Of a DNA stretch of 64,000 bases, positions 1 to 9,157 are shown in pieces. A model generated the notes under the pieces. The model was given only the letters and a program-made list of their open reading frames with translations, made no database searches and had not been told where the DNA came from. The position numbers and the translations under genes are program-made. The DNA comes from Aquibaculum arenosum (GTDB lineage Bacteria; Pseudomonadota; Alphaproteobacteria; Kiloniellales; DSM-21159): assembly GCF_029222965.1 (NCBI RefSeq), contig NZ_JARHUD010000005.1, forward strand, positions 124,001 to 188,000, written 5' to 3'. How positions within the stretch are numbered: position 1 is the first letter of the stretch; each line of letters starts with the position of its first letter.

Positions 1-37
1 TGCCCGCCGCGTGAACAAGCGCCTGCGCGACGCCTGA
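1..37 (+). CDS. C-terminal end of an ABC permease, probably MetI-like (partial)
   Basis: An open frame enters from the left edge and ends with TGA at 35-37. It codes for 11 residues, ARRVNKRLRDA, a basic tail such as ends many ABC permeases. Its stop lies 24 bases before the metQ-like gene, so it is most likely the permease of the same methionine-type importer (order metN-metI-metQ). The fragment is too short for its own sequence to prove this; the call rests on context. Confidence 0.45.
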   Translation, partial: ARRVNKRLRDA

Positions 38-61
38 TCCCTTAAAGAAAGGAAATATCAA

Positions 62-859
62 ATGGTTAAGTCATTGAACCATCTTGCACTTGCCGCCGCA
101 GTGGCCGGTGCCGTCGGTCTCGCCGGCACGGCACAGGCGGAGACGCTGCGCGTCGGTGTCACCCCCGGACCCCATGCCGAAATCATGGAGGTGGTCGCGG
201 AAGTGGCGGCCGAGGAGCAGGACCTCACCATCGAGATCCTGGAATTCTCCGACTATGTCGTGCCCAATACAGCGCTGGCAGATGGCGAGCTGCACCTCAA
301 CTCCTTCCAGCATGCGCCCTACCTCGATAACCAGGTGCGTGACCGCGGCTTCGATTTGGTCAATGCCGCGCCAACCGTCGTCTTCCCCATGGGCTTCTAT
401 TCCAACAACTACGACAGCTTTGATGAGGTCCCGGAGGGTGCCAGCATTGCCATTCAGAACGACCCGACCAATGGCGGCCGTTCTCTGCTCCTGCTCCAGT
501 CAGCCGGCCTCCTGACCCTTGGCGAGGACACGGGCCTGACCCCCTCAATCCTCGATATCACCGAGAACCCGAAGAATTTCGAGTTCATCGAACTGGACGC
601 CGCGCAGCTGCCGCGTTCCCTCGAGGACGTCGATGTGGCCTCGGTGAACACCAACTATGCGGTGGAAGCCGGCCTGGACCCCAATGAGGACGCCATCCTG
701 CGTGAGGGCCCGGACAGCCCTTACATGAACATCATCGCCGTGCGGGGCGAGGATATCGAAGCGGAATGGCTAGAGCGCTTCCTGGCTGCCTATCACAGCG
801 ACCCCGTGCGCGCCTTCGTCGAAGAGCGTTTTCAGGGAGCAATCGTGTCTGGCTTCTAA
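62..859 (+). CDS. metQ: MetQ/NlpA-family substrate-binding protein of a methionine-type ABC importer
   Basis: The 265-residue product belongs to the NlpA/MetQ family of periplasmic binding proteins, which capture D/L-methionine or related ligands for MetNI. The mature part starts with ETLRVGVTPGPHAEI. Family blocks follow: the segment around HLNSFQHAPYLD (about residues 78-89), IAIQNDPTNGGR near residue 130, and the VNTNYA block near 195. The first 26 residues form a signal peptide ending in AQA, but there is no lipobox cysteine, so the protein should be a soluble periplasmic protein instead of the usual lipoprotein. AAAGGAAA a few bases before the ATG fits a ribosome-binding site. The permease fragment lies upstream and a terminator follows at 886. 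The exact ligand is not determined by the sequence. Confidence 0.88.
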   Translation: MVKSLNHLALAAAVAGAVGLAGTAQAETLRVGVTPGPHAEIMEVVAEVAAEEQDLTIEILEFSDYVVPNTALADGELHLNSFQHAPYLDNQVRDRGFDLVNAAPTVVFPMGFYSNNYDSFDEVPEGASIAIQNDPTNGGRSLLLLQSAGLLTLGEDTGLTPSILDITENPKNFEFIELDAAQLPRSLEDVDVASVNTNYAVEAGLDPNEDAILREGPDSPYMNIIAVRGEDIEAEWLERFLAAYHSDPVRAFVEERFQGAIVSGF

Positions 860-885
860 CTGAAGCCGCCTAGTCTGCCGAAGTT

Positions 886-915
886 GGAAGCCCCCTCCCC
901 GGGGGCTTCCTTTTT
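886..915 (+). terminator. Intrinsic terminator after metQ
   Basis: A 10-bp perfect stem, GGAAGCCCCC paired with GGGGGCTTCC, has a 5-base loop and is followed directly by TTTTT. A smaller hairpin (GGCTTC/GAAGCC, 851-867) spans the metQ stop codon just before it. This ends the metQ transcript 27 bases after its stop and separates it from the gene starting at 932. Confidence 0.9.
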
Positions 916-931
916 GCCTATAATCGACGCC

Positions 932-1369
932 ATGGATGACGATCTGCTCGATCTCTATAGTGAACGACTGATGGCGCACGGACGCCGGGTGGCCGCGGAT
1001 CGCAGGCTTGCCGAGCCCGATGTGACGGTGTTCCGCCGTTCACCTCTCTGCGGCTCGACTGTGACGCTGGACCTCTGCTTCGAGCAGGGCCGGATCACTG
1101 ACTTGGGTTATGCGGTGCGTGCCTGCTCACTGGGGCAGGTAGGCGTCTCTGTGCTCTCGGAATTGCTACCCGGCCGCAGCTTCGAGGAAGCGCGCGCGGT
1201 CACGGGCGCGGTTCGTGCCATGCTTGCCGGCCAGGGGCCGCCGCCTGAAGGAGATTGGGCTGAGCTGGAACTGCTGGAGCCGGCAATCGAACTGCGCAAC
1301 CGTCACGGCTCGGTGATGCTGCCTTTTGAAGCTGTGCTACAGGGCATTGAAGAGGCGGAAGGCCAGTAG
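932..1369 (+). CDS. SufU/NifU-N-like iron-sulfur scaffold protein lacking the third cysteine
   Basis: The 145-residue product has the NifU-N/SufU fold signature: a first cysteine in SPLCGST (about residue 36) and a second in the RACSLGQ block (about 65), where the family has its second ligand. The family's third cysteine, normally in a basic stretch near the C terminus, is replaced here: the stretch reads RNRHGSVMLP. An in-frame start at 884 would overlap the metQ terminator, so the ATG at 932 is preferred. There is no good Shine-Dalgarno sequence just upstream. SufU/IscU proteins carry nascent Fe-S clusters or sulfur; with only two cysteines, scaffold activity is uncertain. No other suf/isc genes are in view. 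Confidence 0.75.
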   Translation: MDDDLLDLYSERLMAHGRRVAADRRLAEPDVTVFRRSPLCGSTVTLDLCFEQGRITDLGYAVRACSLGQVGVSVLSELLPGRSFEEARAVTGAVRAMLAGQGPPPEGDWAELELLEPAIELRNRHGSVMLPFEAVLQGIEEAEGQ

Positions 1370-1398
1370 CCGAGCGATTAGCTGTGACTGCTTGGCAA

Positions 1399-2733
1399 TC
1401 ACGCACTTGCAGACATCAATCTCTCTCGTGCCTTTTCCCTACCGATCAAAGGCAGCAGGTCCTTGAGTTCCGGTCCGCTCTCACGACCGGTGAGCGCCAG
1501 ACGCAAAGGAAGGAAAAGCTGGCGGCCCTTGCGGCCGCTCGCCTGCTTCACGGCGGCGGTCCAGTCCTTCCAGGTGCCCTGATCCCAAGGCTCTTGCGGC
1601 AAGAGCTCTGCCGCTGTCGCGCAGAACTCAGAGTCTTCGATGCTTGGGACAATGCTGTCGTGCACGACACGGTACCATTCCAGAGCGTCCTGCCGACGCG
1701 CCAGGTTACCTCTGACAGCCTCCCACAGCGCGGCACCGAAGTCCGCGCAGCCGGCTTCGCTGAAGGTTTCCGCGACGGATTCATAGGGCAGCTGCTGCAG
1801 AACGCGGGCGTTAAGCGGCTCCAGTTCGTGGGGATCGAACTTGGGTGTCGCCCGGCCGAAGCGACTGATGTCGAACCCCGCCACCAGGGACTCCATCTCG
1901 GCATGTGCCTCGATGGGGTCCGAGGTGCCAAGTTTTGCCAGGTAACTGTTGAGCGCCATGGGCTCAAGGCCCTGCTCTCGCAGAGATTCCAACGAAAGCG
2001 AACCGAGGCGTTTTGAAAGCCCCTGCCCGCTTGCATCGGCAATCAGCGACAAGTGCGCGAATACGGGCACGCTGCCGCCCAGAGCCGTGAAGAGCTGGAT
2101 CTGCACCGCCGTATTGGCCACATGATCTTCGCCGCGCAGCACGTGGGTAACGCCCAACTCGATATCATCGACCACGGATGAAAGCGTATAGAGCGGTCGA
2201 CCATCCTCGCGCAGCAGCACGGGGTCGGATAGATGCTGGCCGTCGAAATGCTGCGGTCCTCGCACGGCGTCCGGCCAATCGATTGCGCTGTGGTCAAGCT
2301 TGAAACGCCAGTGCGGCTTGCGTCCTGCGTCGAGCAACGACTGCTTCTCGTCTTCGCTCAAGCTTAGGGCCGCACGGTCGTAGATCGGCGGCCGGCCCGC
2401 TTTCATGGCAAGTTTGCGCTTGAGCTCCAGGTCTTCGGGCGCCTCCCAGCACGGGTAGAGGCGCCCGGCCTCCTTGAGCCGTTCCACAGCATCGGCGTAG
2501 CGCTCCATGCGGTCCGACTGGCGCGCCGTTTCGTCCCAGCTCAGACCCAGCCACGCCAGGTCCCTGAGGATGGCCTCTGCGTAGGCCTGCGTGGAGCGTT
2601 CGCTATCCGTGTCATCCAGGCGCAGCAGGAAGCGCCCGCCCTCCTTGCGGGCCCAGAGCCAGTTCAGCAGGGCGACGCGCGCGTTGCCGACGTGCAACAG
2701 CCCCGTGGGGCTGGGAGCAAAGCGGACCTTCAT
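1399..2733 (-). CDS. gltX: Glutamyl-tRNA synthetase (one of probably two paralogues)
   Basis: This class I synthetase of 444 residues charges tRNA with glutamate. The N terminus reads [19 protein letters not shown], holding the HIGH-type ATP motif as HVGN. The KMSKS equivalent is LSKRLG near residue 240, and the anticodon-binding helical domain follows. An upstream in-frame start at 2769 would overlap nadE. The ATG at 2733 is preceded by GAGGAGG (2742-2748) at good spacing, and it starts exactly where the family's conserved N terminus begins. The gene lies 13 bases after nadE and is probably in the same operon. Many alphaproteobacteria carry two GluRS genes, so this one may be the discriminating or the Glu-tRNA(Gln)-forming copy; the sequence alone does not decide. 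Confidence 0.93.
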   Translation of the reverse strand: MKVRFAPSPTGLLHVGNARVALLNWLWARKEGGRFLLRLDDTDSERSTQAYAEAILRDLAWLGLSWDETARQSDRMERYADAVERLKEAGRLYPCWEAPEDLELKRKLAMKAGRPPIYDRAALSLSEDEKQSLLDAGRKPHWRFKLDHSAIDWPDAVRGPQHFDGQHLSDPVLLREDGRPLYTLSSVVDDIELGVTHVLRGEDHVANTAVQIQLFTALGGSVPVFAHLSLIADASGQGLSKRLGSLSLESLREQGLEPMALNSYLAKLGTSDPIEAHAEMESLVAGFDISRFGRATPKFDPHELEPLNARVLQQLPYESVAETFSEAGCADFGAALWEAVRGNLARRQDALEWYRVVHDSIVPSIEDSEFCATAAELLPQEPWDQGTWKDWTAAVKQASGRKGRQLFLPLRLALTGRESGPELKDLLPLIGREKARERLMSASA

Positions 2734-2746
2734 GCCGTCGGCCTCC

Positions 2747-4432
2747 TCAAGCGGGGCCCTTGAAGGCATTGGTCACCGGATAGCGGCGATCCCGTCCGAA
2801 GGCGCGCGAGGTAACCTTCACGCCCGGCGCTGCCTGCCGGCGCTTGTACTCGGCATTCTCCAGCAGGCGCCATACCCGGTTCACCTCCGCACGATCGTAA
2901 CCGCGCGCCACGATCGCATCCACGCTGGCTTCCTCCTCGATCAGACCACGCAGGATGGCATCGAGATCGGCATAGGGAGGCAGGCTGTCCTCGTCCTTCT
3001 GGTCCGGACGCAGTTCGGCGCTGGGCGCCTTGGTGATAATGCGCTCTGGGATCACCAAGCCCTCGGGGCCAAGAGCGTCCTTCGGCTTGTTTGCGTTGCG
3101 CCAGCGCGAGAGCGCATAGACGCTCTGCTTGTAGACATCCTTCAGGACATTGTAGCCACCGCACATGTCGCCGTAGAGCGTGGCATAGCCGACACTCATC
3201 TCCGACTTGTTGCCCGTGGAGAGCACCATGTGGCCGAACTTGTTGGAAAGTGCCATGAGGCTGATGCCACGTGCGCGAGCCTGGATGTTCTCTTCAGTCA
3301 CATCGACCGGCAGGCCCTCAAAAAGCGGCTTGAGCATGGTGTCGAAAGCCTGCATGGCGGGGCCGATGTTGATCTCATCCAGACGGCAGCCCAGCAGCCG
3401 CGCGCCCTCTGCCGCATCCTCGAGGCTGTCCTGGCTGGTGTAGGGCGAGGGCATCATCACGCAGTGCACCTGCTCCGCCCCGAGGGCATCCACGGCCACC
3501 GCAGCCGAGAGGGCGGAATCGATACCGCCGGACATGCCGATCACAACGCCGGGAAAACCGTTCTTGCGTACATAGTCGCGCAAGCCCAGTTGCAGCGCGC
3601 GATAGAGCGCTTCATGGCCTTCCGCCGGAGCCGCCTGCTCCCCTTCGCGGCAGACCCAGCCATCGTCCTCTCGGCGCCAGTCCGTAAGGGAAAGCTTTTC
3701 CTCGAAAGCGGGAAGCAGGACCCGGAGAGAAGAATCGCCGCCAAGCACGAAGGAGCTGCCGTCGAAGACCAGTTCATCCTGGCCGCCGACCTGGTTTACA
3801 TAGGCCAGCGGGAGTCGGCTTTCGGCGATACGATTGAGCACCACTTGCTGGCGGACTTCCAGCTTGCCCTCCTCGAAGGGCGAGCCGTTCGGTACCAGCA
3901 GCAGCTCCGCGCCGGACTCTTCCAGACACTCGACGACGTCCGGGTACCAAATGTCCTCGCAAACCGGCACCCCGATCCGCACGCCGCGAAAATTCACAGG
4001 ACCGGGTAGCGGTCCTTGTGTGAACACCCGTCCCTCATCGAACACGCCGTAATTGGGCAGATTGTACTTGTAGCGCACCGCTTGGATTCGGCCTGCATCG
4101 AGCAACAGCGCGGCGTTGAACACCTTGCCCCGCAGAGGCCAGGTGGCTTCGGGATCCTCACACCAGGGCGCGCCGATCAAGAGGCCGGGACCGCCATCGG
4201 CGGTTTCCAGGGCCAACTCCTCGATTCCTGCTCGCACCGTTGCCAGGAACGCGGGCTTGAGCACGAGATCTTCAGGCGGATAGCCCGATACGCAAAGCTC
4301 ACTTCCGACCAGCAGGTCGGCCTGCTGCGCCCTGGCTTCATCGCGCAATGCACGCAGGCGGGCGAGATTGCCGGGCACGTCACCGACTGTGGGATTGAAC
4401 TGGGCCAGGACGATACGAAGGTGATCGGTCAT
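2747..4432 (-). CDS. nadE: Glutamine-dependent NAD+ synthetase
   Basis: This 561-residue two-domain enzyme makes NAD+ from deamido-NAD+, ATP and glutamine in the last step of NAD synthesis. The N-terminal nitrilase-type amidase domain (about 1-260) shows the catalytic glutamate in [13 protein letters not shown] and the nucleophilic cysteine in VCEDIWYPD. The C-terminal synthetase domain has the ATP pyrophosphatase P-loop GMSGGIDSA near residue 300 and the family blocks STGNKSE and YGDMCGGYN. The length matches glutaminase-fused NadE. It sits 97 bases downstream of a nicotinate phosphoribosyltransferase-like gene, forming an NAD salvage/synthesis pair, and is followed by gltX. Confidence 0.95.
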   Translation of the reverse strand: MTDHLRIVLAQFNPTVGDVPGNLARLRALRDEARAQQADLLVGSELCVSGYPPEDLVLKPAFLATVRAGIEELALETADGGPGLLIGAPWCEDPEATWPLRGKVFNAALLLDAGRIQAVRYKYNLPNYGVFDEGRVFTQGPLPGPVNFRGVRIGVPVCEDIWYPDVVECLEESGAELLLVPNGSPFEEGKLEVRQQVVLNRIAESRLPLAYVNQVGGQDELVFDGSSFVLGGDSSLRVLLPAFEEKLSLTDWRREDDGWVCREGEQAAPAEGHEALYRALQLGLRDYVRKNGFPGVVIGMSGGIDSALSAAVAVDALGAEQVHCVMMPSPYTSQDSLEDAAEGARLLGCRLDEINIGPAMQAFDTMLKPLFEGLPVDVTEENIQARARGISLMALSNKFGHMVLSTGNKSEMSVGYATLYGDMCGGYNVLKDVYKQSVYALSRWRNANKPKDALGPEGLVIPERIITKAPSAELRPDQKDEDSLPPYADLDAILRGLIEEEASVDAIVARGYDRAEVNRVWRLLENAEYKRRQAAPGVKVTSRAFGRDRRYPVTNAFKGPA

Positions 4433-4529
4433 GGAAATCCGTGTCGCTGGTGAAGTCGGATGGAATTAAACAGGAGAGATGGGGACTTCCGGAAGCACCG
4501 GCATGCGCTGTCCGGCAGTCCCCGGCCCA

Positions 4530-5696
4530 TCAGCGGCGCAGAAGGAACTCGCGGCCGACCTTGACGCGCGGTTGGCCGTCGTATTCGACGATGTCCGCCG
4601 TGGCATAGGTTTCGGTCCAACGGATCGGGAGAAAACTCCCCGTTCCAATCACATCCACCGGAACCTTTGCCTCGGACATGACCCGGCACTTCTTCGGGCC
4701 GAAACCACTGGACGCCACGATCTTCACCTTGGGAAAACCGGCTTCATCGAGGACTTCACGCATCCGCCAGATGGCAGCCGCCGACACGCCGGGACCAACG
4801 AGATAGCGCAGCTCTTCCTCAGTGCGATAGCCGCGCACCGCTTCGGGCACGTGACGCTCCAGCACCGCATAAGAGGCGGTGGGATCGAGGCCTTCCAGAT
4901 AGCGGCTGCCTGCAACGTCGAGGCGCACGGAGAGGGTGCCAGCCGCCGCTCTGTCGGCGAAGGCGCGACAGGTTTCCAGGCTATCGGTCACTTCCTGCGC
5001 GAAATAGTCGACCAGCACGGTCATCGGCGCATCGGGGAAGCAGCTGTCGAACATCTCGGCTGCGCGCAGCGTCGAACCCGCATAGCCGATGATGGCGTGC
5101 GGCATGGTGCCCAAGCCTTTGGGCTGGCCGAAATAGTGGGCCGTGGCGTCGGTGGCATTGCCGATGAACCCAACGGCATTCACCTTGCGCTTCGCGCGGG
5201 CCGAGCCGACCGAGGCGGCATAGGCCATGATCTCCGCCATCTCGGTGCCCGCGCAGTGGCGCGCATCCATGGCGAGGAAGGCTACGCCCGGCAAATCGGC
5301 GCACATGGAAAAGGCGTTGTGCGCAGCAACGCAGGCCGGCCCCAGCTTCTGCAGCAGCAGCGTTTCCAGATCGACGAGGTGATAGAATGGCCCGGAAACG
5401 TAGAGGATCGGTTCGCCGGCACCAACCCACTTGCCTTCGGGATAGCGCTGCTCGATCTCGAAGGTCACGCCGCGCTCGCGTCCGATTGCCTCAAGCCACT
5501 CGATCGCCAATCTCGGCGCCGAGACCACGGGTCGGCGCATGAAAAGTGCGTAGGTCACCCGGGCGTCGCCGAAGCGGCCGACCACCGCCTTGGTCTTGCG
5601 AAAATAGACGTCGGTCCAGGCGCCGATCTGCTCATCGGACCGGGGCCAGACGGCGTCGCTTGTCGCCACTTCCTGCGCCTTCACCTCGTCGGGCAT
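4530..5696 (-). CDS. pncB: Nicotinate phosphoribosyltransferase-like enzyme
   Basis: The 388-residue product belongs to the nicotinate/nicotinamide phosphoribosyltransferase family, which joins nicotinate to PRPP in the Preiss-Handler salvage route. Family blocks are visible: VYFRKTKAVV, GPFYHLVDLETLLLQ, the DARHCAGTEMA segment, SLETCRAF and VKIVASSGFGP near the C terminus. The start at 5696 (MPDEVKAQ) is preferred over the in-frame start at 5765, which lies inside aroF; GGAG stands about 11 bases upstream. It is 28 bases after aroF and upstream of nadE, so its product could feed NadE after adenylylation by NadD, which is not in this window. Specificity for nicotinate over nicotinamide is inferred from the family. 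Confidence 0.85.
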   Translation of the reverse strand: MPDEVKAQEVATSDAVWPRSDEQIGAWTDVYFRKTKAVVGRFGDARVTYALFMRRPVVSAPRLAIEWLEAIGRERGVTFEIEQRYPEGKWVGAGEPILYVSGPFYHLVDLETLLLQKLGPACVAAHNAFSMCADLPGVAFLAMDARHCAGTEMAEIMAYAASVGSARAKRKVNAVGFIGNATDATAHYFGQPKGLGTMPHAIIGYAGSTLRAAEMFDSCFPDAPMTVLVDYFAQEVTDSLETCRAFADRAAAGTLSVRLDVAGSRYLEGLDPTASYAVLERHVPEAVRGYRTEEELRYLVGPGVSAAAIWRMREVLDEAGFPKVKIVASSGFGPKKCRVMSEAKVPVDVIGTGSFLPIRWTETYATADIVEYDGQPRVKVGREFLLRR

Positions 5697-5724
5697 GGGC
5701 CCTGCCTCCGTGATCTGCGTCCGT

Positions 5725-7119
5725 CTATTCGCCGGCCACGCGCACCGTCGGCACGTCCTGGCCACGAGCCAAGCGCTCGGACTTCAGTTCCTCCGCGATG
5801 AGGAACGCCAATTCGAGAGCCTGATTGGCGTTCAGTCGCGGATCGCAGTGGGTGTGGTACCGGTCACCCAGCATGGCGTCGTCGATGGCCTGGGCGCCGC
5901 CCAGGCATTCGGTTACGTCCTGACCCGTCATCTCGAAATGCACGCCGCCGGCGTAGCTCCCCTCGGCGCGGTGAACGGCGAAGAAACCGCGCACTTCCTG
6001 CAGAATGCGGTCGAAGGGGCGGGTCTTGAAGCCGCTGCCCGATTTCACCGTGTTGCCGTGCATGGGATCGCAGGACCAGACCACCTGGCGGCCCTCTTCG
6101 CGCACCTTGCGCACCAGCGCCGGTAGATGGGCCTGCACCTTCTCGGCGCCCATGCGCGAAATCAGAGTCAGGCGCCCCGCTTCGTTTTGCGGGTTCAGGG
6201 CGTCGATCAGACGCAAGAGCTCATCAGGATCAGTGCTCGGACCGCACTTGAGACCGATGGGATTCTGTACGCCACGCAGGAACTCAACATGGGCGCCGTC
6301 GAGTTGCCGTGTGCGGTCGCCAATCCAGAGCATGTGCGCAGAACAGGCGTACCACTCGCCCGACAGGCTGTCGACGCGAGTCAGGGGCTGCTCATAGTCG
6401 AGCAGCAAGGCCTCGTGGCTGGTGTAGAAATCGGTCTCGCGCAGCTGTTGCACCGTGTCGGGCGTCACGCCGCAGGCCTGCATGAAGGCCATGGCTTCGT
6501 CGATGCGCTGAGAGAGCTCCTCGTAGCGCCGCCCCTGCGGACTGCCCGCCACGAACTGCAGGTTCCATTGGTGCACCTTATGCAGATCGGCAAAACCACC
6601 CTGAGCGAAGGCACGCAGGAGGTTGAGCGTGGCCGCGGCCTGGTTATAGGCGCGCAGCATACGCTCGGGGTCAGGGGTGCGCGCTGATTTCGCGAAGTCG
6701 ATGCCATTGACGATGTCGCCGCGATAGGCCGGCAGTTCCACACCGTCCTGCACCTCTACGTCCGAGGAGCGCGGCTTGGCAAACTGCCCCGCCATTCGAC
6801 CAACCTTCACCACCGGGCAGGCTGCGCCGAAGGTCAGCACCACCGCCATCTGCAGCAGCACCCGGAAGGTGTCACGGATGTTGTTCGGATGGAATTCGGC
6901 AAAGCTCTCGGCGCAGTCCCCGCCCTGCAGCAGGAAGGCCTTGCCTTCGGCCACGTCCGCCAGGGACTGTTTCAGGTTGCGCGCTTCGCCGGCAAAAACC
7001 AGGGGCGGATAAGTGCTGAGGGTTTCGCGGACCGCTTCGACGGCTTGCGGTTCGGGATAGACGGGCACCTGCCGGATCGGCTTGCTCCGCCAGGATTGGG
7101 GTGACCATGTCTGTGTCAT
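5725..7119 (-). CDS. aroF: Class II 3-deoxy-7-phosphoheptulonate (DAHP) synthase
   Basis: The 464-residue product condenses phosphoenolpyruvate with erythrose 4-phosphate, the first step of the shikimate pathway. It is the plant-like class II type. Characteristic blocks are [10 protein letters not shown] (about residue 60), [14 protein letters not shown] (about 110), the [10 protein letters not shown] segment and [12 protein letters not shown], which together hold the metal and substrate ligands. [10 protein letters not shown] at 7119 is the typical start, with TGAGG about 8 bases upstream; a TTG at 7179 in frame is less likely. The 60 bases before the start can form a CGCCGCCA/TGGCGGCG hairpin on the transcript. 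Regulation by it is only a possibility. Confidence 0.94.
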   Translation of the reverse strand: MTQTWSPQSWRSKPIRQVPVYPEPQAVEAVRETLSTYPPLVFAGEARNLKQSLADVAEGKAFLLQGGDCAESFAEFHPNNIRDTFRVLLQMAVVLTFGAACPVVKVGRMAGQFAKPRSSDVEVQDGVELPAYRGDIVNGIDFAKSARTPDPERMLRAYNQAAATLNLLRAFAQGGFADLHKVHQWNLQFVAGSPQGRRYEELSQRIDEAMAFMQACGVTPDTVQQLRETDFYTSHEALLLDYEQPLTRVDSLSGEWYACSAHMLWIGDRTRQLDGAHVEFLRGVQNPIGLKCGPSTDPDELLRLIDALNPQNEAGRLTLISRMGAEKVQAHLPALVRKVREEGRQVVWSCDPMHGNTVKSGSGFKTRPFDRILQEVRGFFAVHRAEGSYAGGVHFEMTGQDVTECLGGAQAIDDAMLGDRYHTHCDPRLNANQALELAFLIAEELKSERLARGQDVPTVRVAGE

Positions 7120-7208
7120 AACGCGAACCTCAGTACTGACCGTTCGCCGCCAAAACTGCAGGATGGCGGCGCTCCTCAAGGAGTCTTAGACACTGCGCTC
7201 CTGTGAAT

Positions 7209-7253
7209 CCAGCGGGAATAGGAGCCTGCGGCGGCCTCCTCTGGGCCCGCTGG
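7209..7253 (-). other. Inverted repeat after the SLC13 carrier gene
   Basis: CCAGCGGG at 7209 pairs with CCCGCTGG at 7246-7253, with a further AGGAG/CTCCT match inside. It lies just beyond the stop of the SLC13 gene on the minus strand. No T-run follows, so it may be a 3' stabilising hairpin or a weak terminator. Confidence 0.4.
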
Positions 7254-7266
7254 CTCCGGTATGCCC

Positions 7267-9069
7267 TCAAAGGGGCCAGAACAGGGGTATCAACGCGGAA
7301 GCAACGAGCCAGAGCAGCAAGTTCAGCGGCAGGCCGACTTTCACGAAGTCGCTGAAGCGGTAATTGCCGGCGTGATAAACGAAGGTGTTGGTCTGATAGC
7401 CGATGGGTGTGGCGAAACAGGCAGATGCCGCAAACATGACCGCAACGGCGAAAGGGCGCGGGTCGACGCCGAACTGCTGCGCCACGCCGACCGCGATCGG
7501 CACCATCAACACCGCAATGGCGTTGTTCGACACCATCTCGGTGAGCAATGAGGCCATCAGATAGATCATCGACAGGGCCACGAAGGGCCCGAAGGGCCCG
7601 GCCAGGGCCAGCATGCCCTCAACCAGCAACAGCACTGCCCCCGTCTGCTCCATGGCCACGCTCAGTCCGAGCATGCCGAAAATGAGCAGCAGCAACCGCC
7701 ATTCGATCGCTTCGTAGATCTCGTCCGGCCGCACGCAACCGAGCACGACAACAGCCACCGTGGCGATGATGGCCAGCCCGGCAATGGGCATAATGCCAAG
7801 TGTGGCCAACAGCATGACCCCCGCGATGGCTGCAATGGCCAGAGGCGCGCGTTGCCTTCGCAGGGGCCGTGTGTGCACCTCGTTCAGGTTCAGCAGCAAG
7901 CCGTCTTCCACCAGCCGCTGAATGCCTTCGGGCGGTCCCTCCAGGAGCAGCGTGTCGCCGAAGCGCAACGCCAGGCGGTCAAAGCTCTGCGAGAGATTCT
8001 CGTGCTGCCGGTGGACCGCAATCACAAAGACGCCGTAGCGGCGGCGCAAGTTGAGATCGACGATTGAGCGACCCACCAGCCGCGACCCTGGTCCGACGAT
8101 GCCTTCCATGACGACCGCCTGCTGGGTGGAGACGGGTTCCAACGCCACCTCGCCGTCCCCTGGGAAAGCAAGTTTCCCGGCAGCGCGCAGCCCCATCACC
8201 TCGCGGGCATGGGTTTGTAGCACCACTCGGTCTCCAGCCTCCAGCTGAACACCAGTCAGATCACGCATCCGATGGCGCAGCGAGCGATCGTCCCGGATGA
8301 TATCGATCACCACGCCGGCTGGATTGCGCATCAACCCCGCTTCCGCGAGTGTTCTGCCAACAGCCTTCGACCCCTGCAACACCAGCCCTTCGGTCAGAAA
8401 ACGCCGCTGTGACCCGTCGCCAAGCAGGGCGGCCAGGGAGGGTCGGTCCGGCAGCAGGATGCGGCCGAACACCGCCAGGTACAGCCCGCCTACGGTGGCC
8501 ATGATGAGCCCCAGACCGGTGATCTCGAACATTCCGAAGGCAGCAAGTCCCTGCGCCTGGGCAGCGCCGTCAGCCAGAAGGTTGGTTGAAGTACCGATGA
8601 GTGTGCAGACGCCCCCAAGGATGGCGGCGTAAGACAGCGGGATCAGCAGACGGGTCGGCGCGACACCGATTGTGGCGGCCAAGCCGATCACCACCGGGGT
8701 CATCACAACGACCACAGGCGTGTTGTTCATGAAGGCGGAGAGCAGCATCACTCCGCCAAGCAGCACAACGATTGCGAAGCTGTGGGAATGCTCTGCCAGG
8801 GCCGAAACCCTCAGACCCACCCATTCAATGACGCCGGTTCGGTCGAGAGCGGCGGACAGCACGAACATGCAGGCGACCGTGATCGGGCCGCTGTTCGAAA
8901 ACACGGGAAGGAGGTCCTCAGTGCGCAGAACTCCCGCCAGAAGGAGCAGAGCCACGGCCGTCATCGCGATGACGTCGGGCGGTGCCCATGCACGGGCAAA
9001 GGCCACAAAGACGCCTGCTGTAACCAGCAGCACGAAAAGGGCGTCGACACCAATACCGGCAATGGCCAA
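7267..9069 (-). CDS. SLC13-family anion:sodium symporter with two TrkA-C domains
   Basis: The 600-residue inner-membrane carrier has the divalent anion:Na+ symporter (ArsB/NhaD, SLC13) architecture. About five hydrophobic segments (residues 1-200) include the FMNNTPVVVV motif near 113. Two cytosolic TrkA-C/RCK-C domains follow (about 215-300 and 305-390); each has the 'ELG..V..G' type ending, as in GDRVVLQT and GDTLLLEG. The second membrane half carries EMVSNNAIAVLMVP near 510. Such proteins import sulfate, phosphate or dicarboxylates; the substrate cannot be read here. It follows gor (gap 88 bases) on the same strand but has its own start. Confidence 0.87.
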   Translation of the reverse strand: MAIAGIGVDALFVLLVTAGVFVAFARAWAPPDVIAMTAVALLLLAGVLRTEDLLPVFSNSGPITVACMFVLSAALDRTGVIEWVGLRVSALAEHSHSFAIVVLLGGVMLLSAFMNNTPVVVVMTPVVIGLAATIGVAPTRLLIPLSYAAILGGVCTLIGTSTNLLADGAAQAQGLAAFGMFEITGLGLIMATVGGLYLAVFGRILLPDRPSLAALLGDGSQRRFLTEGLVLQGSKAVGRTLAEAGLMRNPAGVVIDIIRDDRSLRHRMRDLTGVQLEAGDRVVLQTHAREVMGLRAAGKLAFPGDGEVALEPVSTQQAVVMEGIVGPGSRLVGRSIVDLNLRRRYGVFVIAVHRQHENLSQSFDRLALRFGDTLLLEGPPEGIQRLVEDGLLLNLNEVHTRPLRRQRAPLAIAAIAGVMLLATLGIMPIAGLAIIATVAVVVLGCVRPDEIYEAIEWRLLLLIFGMLGLSVAMEQTGAVLLLVEGMLALAGPFGPFVALSMIYLMASLLTEMVSNNAIAVLMVPIAVGVAQQFGVDPRPFAVAVMFAASACFATPIGYQTNTFVYHAGNYRFSDFVKVGLPLNLLLWLVASALIPLFWPL

Positions 9070-9157
9070 GCGCAGTCCCCCTACTCAGCACCGGCCAGAG
9101 GCCGGCGAAACCCGACGAGCATGTTGAGTTCGATTACCGCTGTCGAGCAGATTCGCC

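Noticed and set aside
4479-5801. A 440-codon plus-strand frame opposite the nicotinate phosphoribosyltransferase-like gene
   Set aside because: The translation is rich in His, Gly and Arg with no domain, and the minus-strand gene has clear family blocks.
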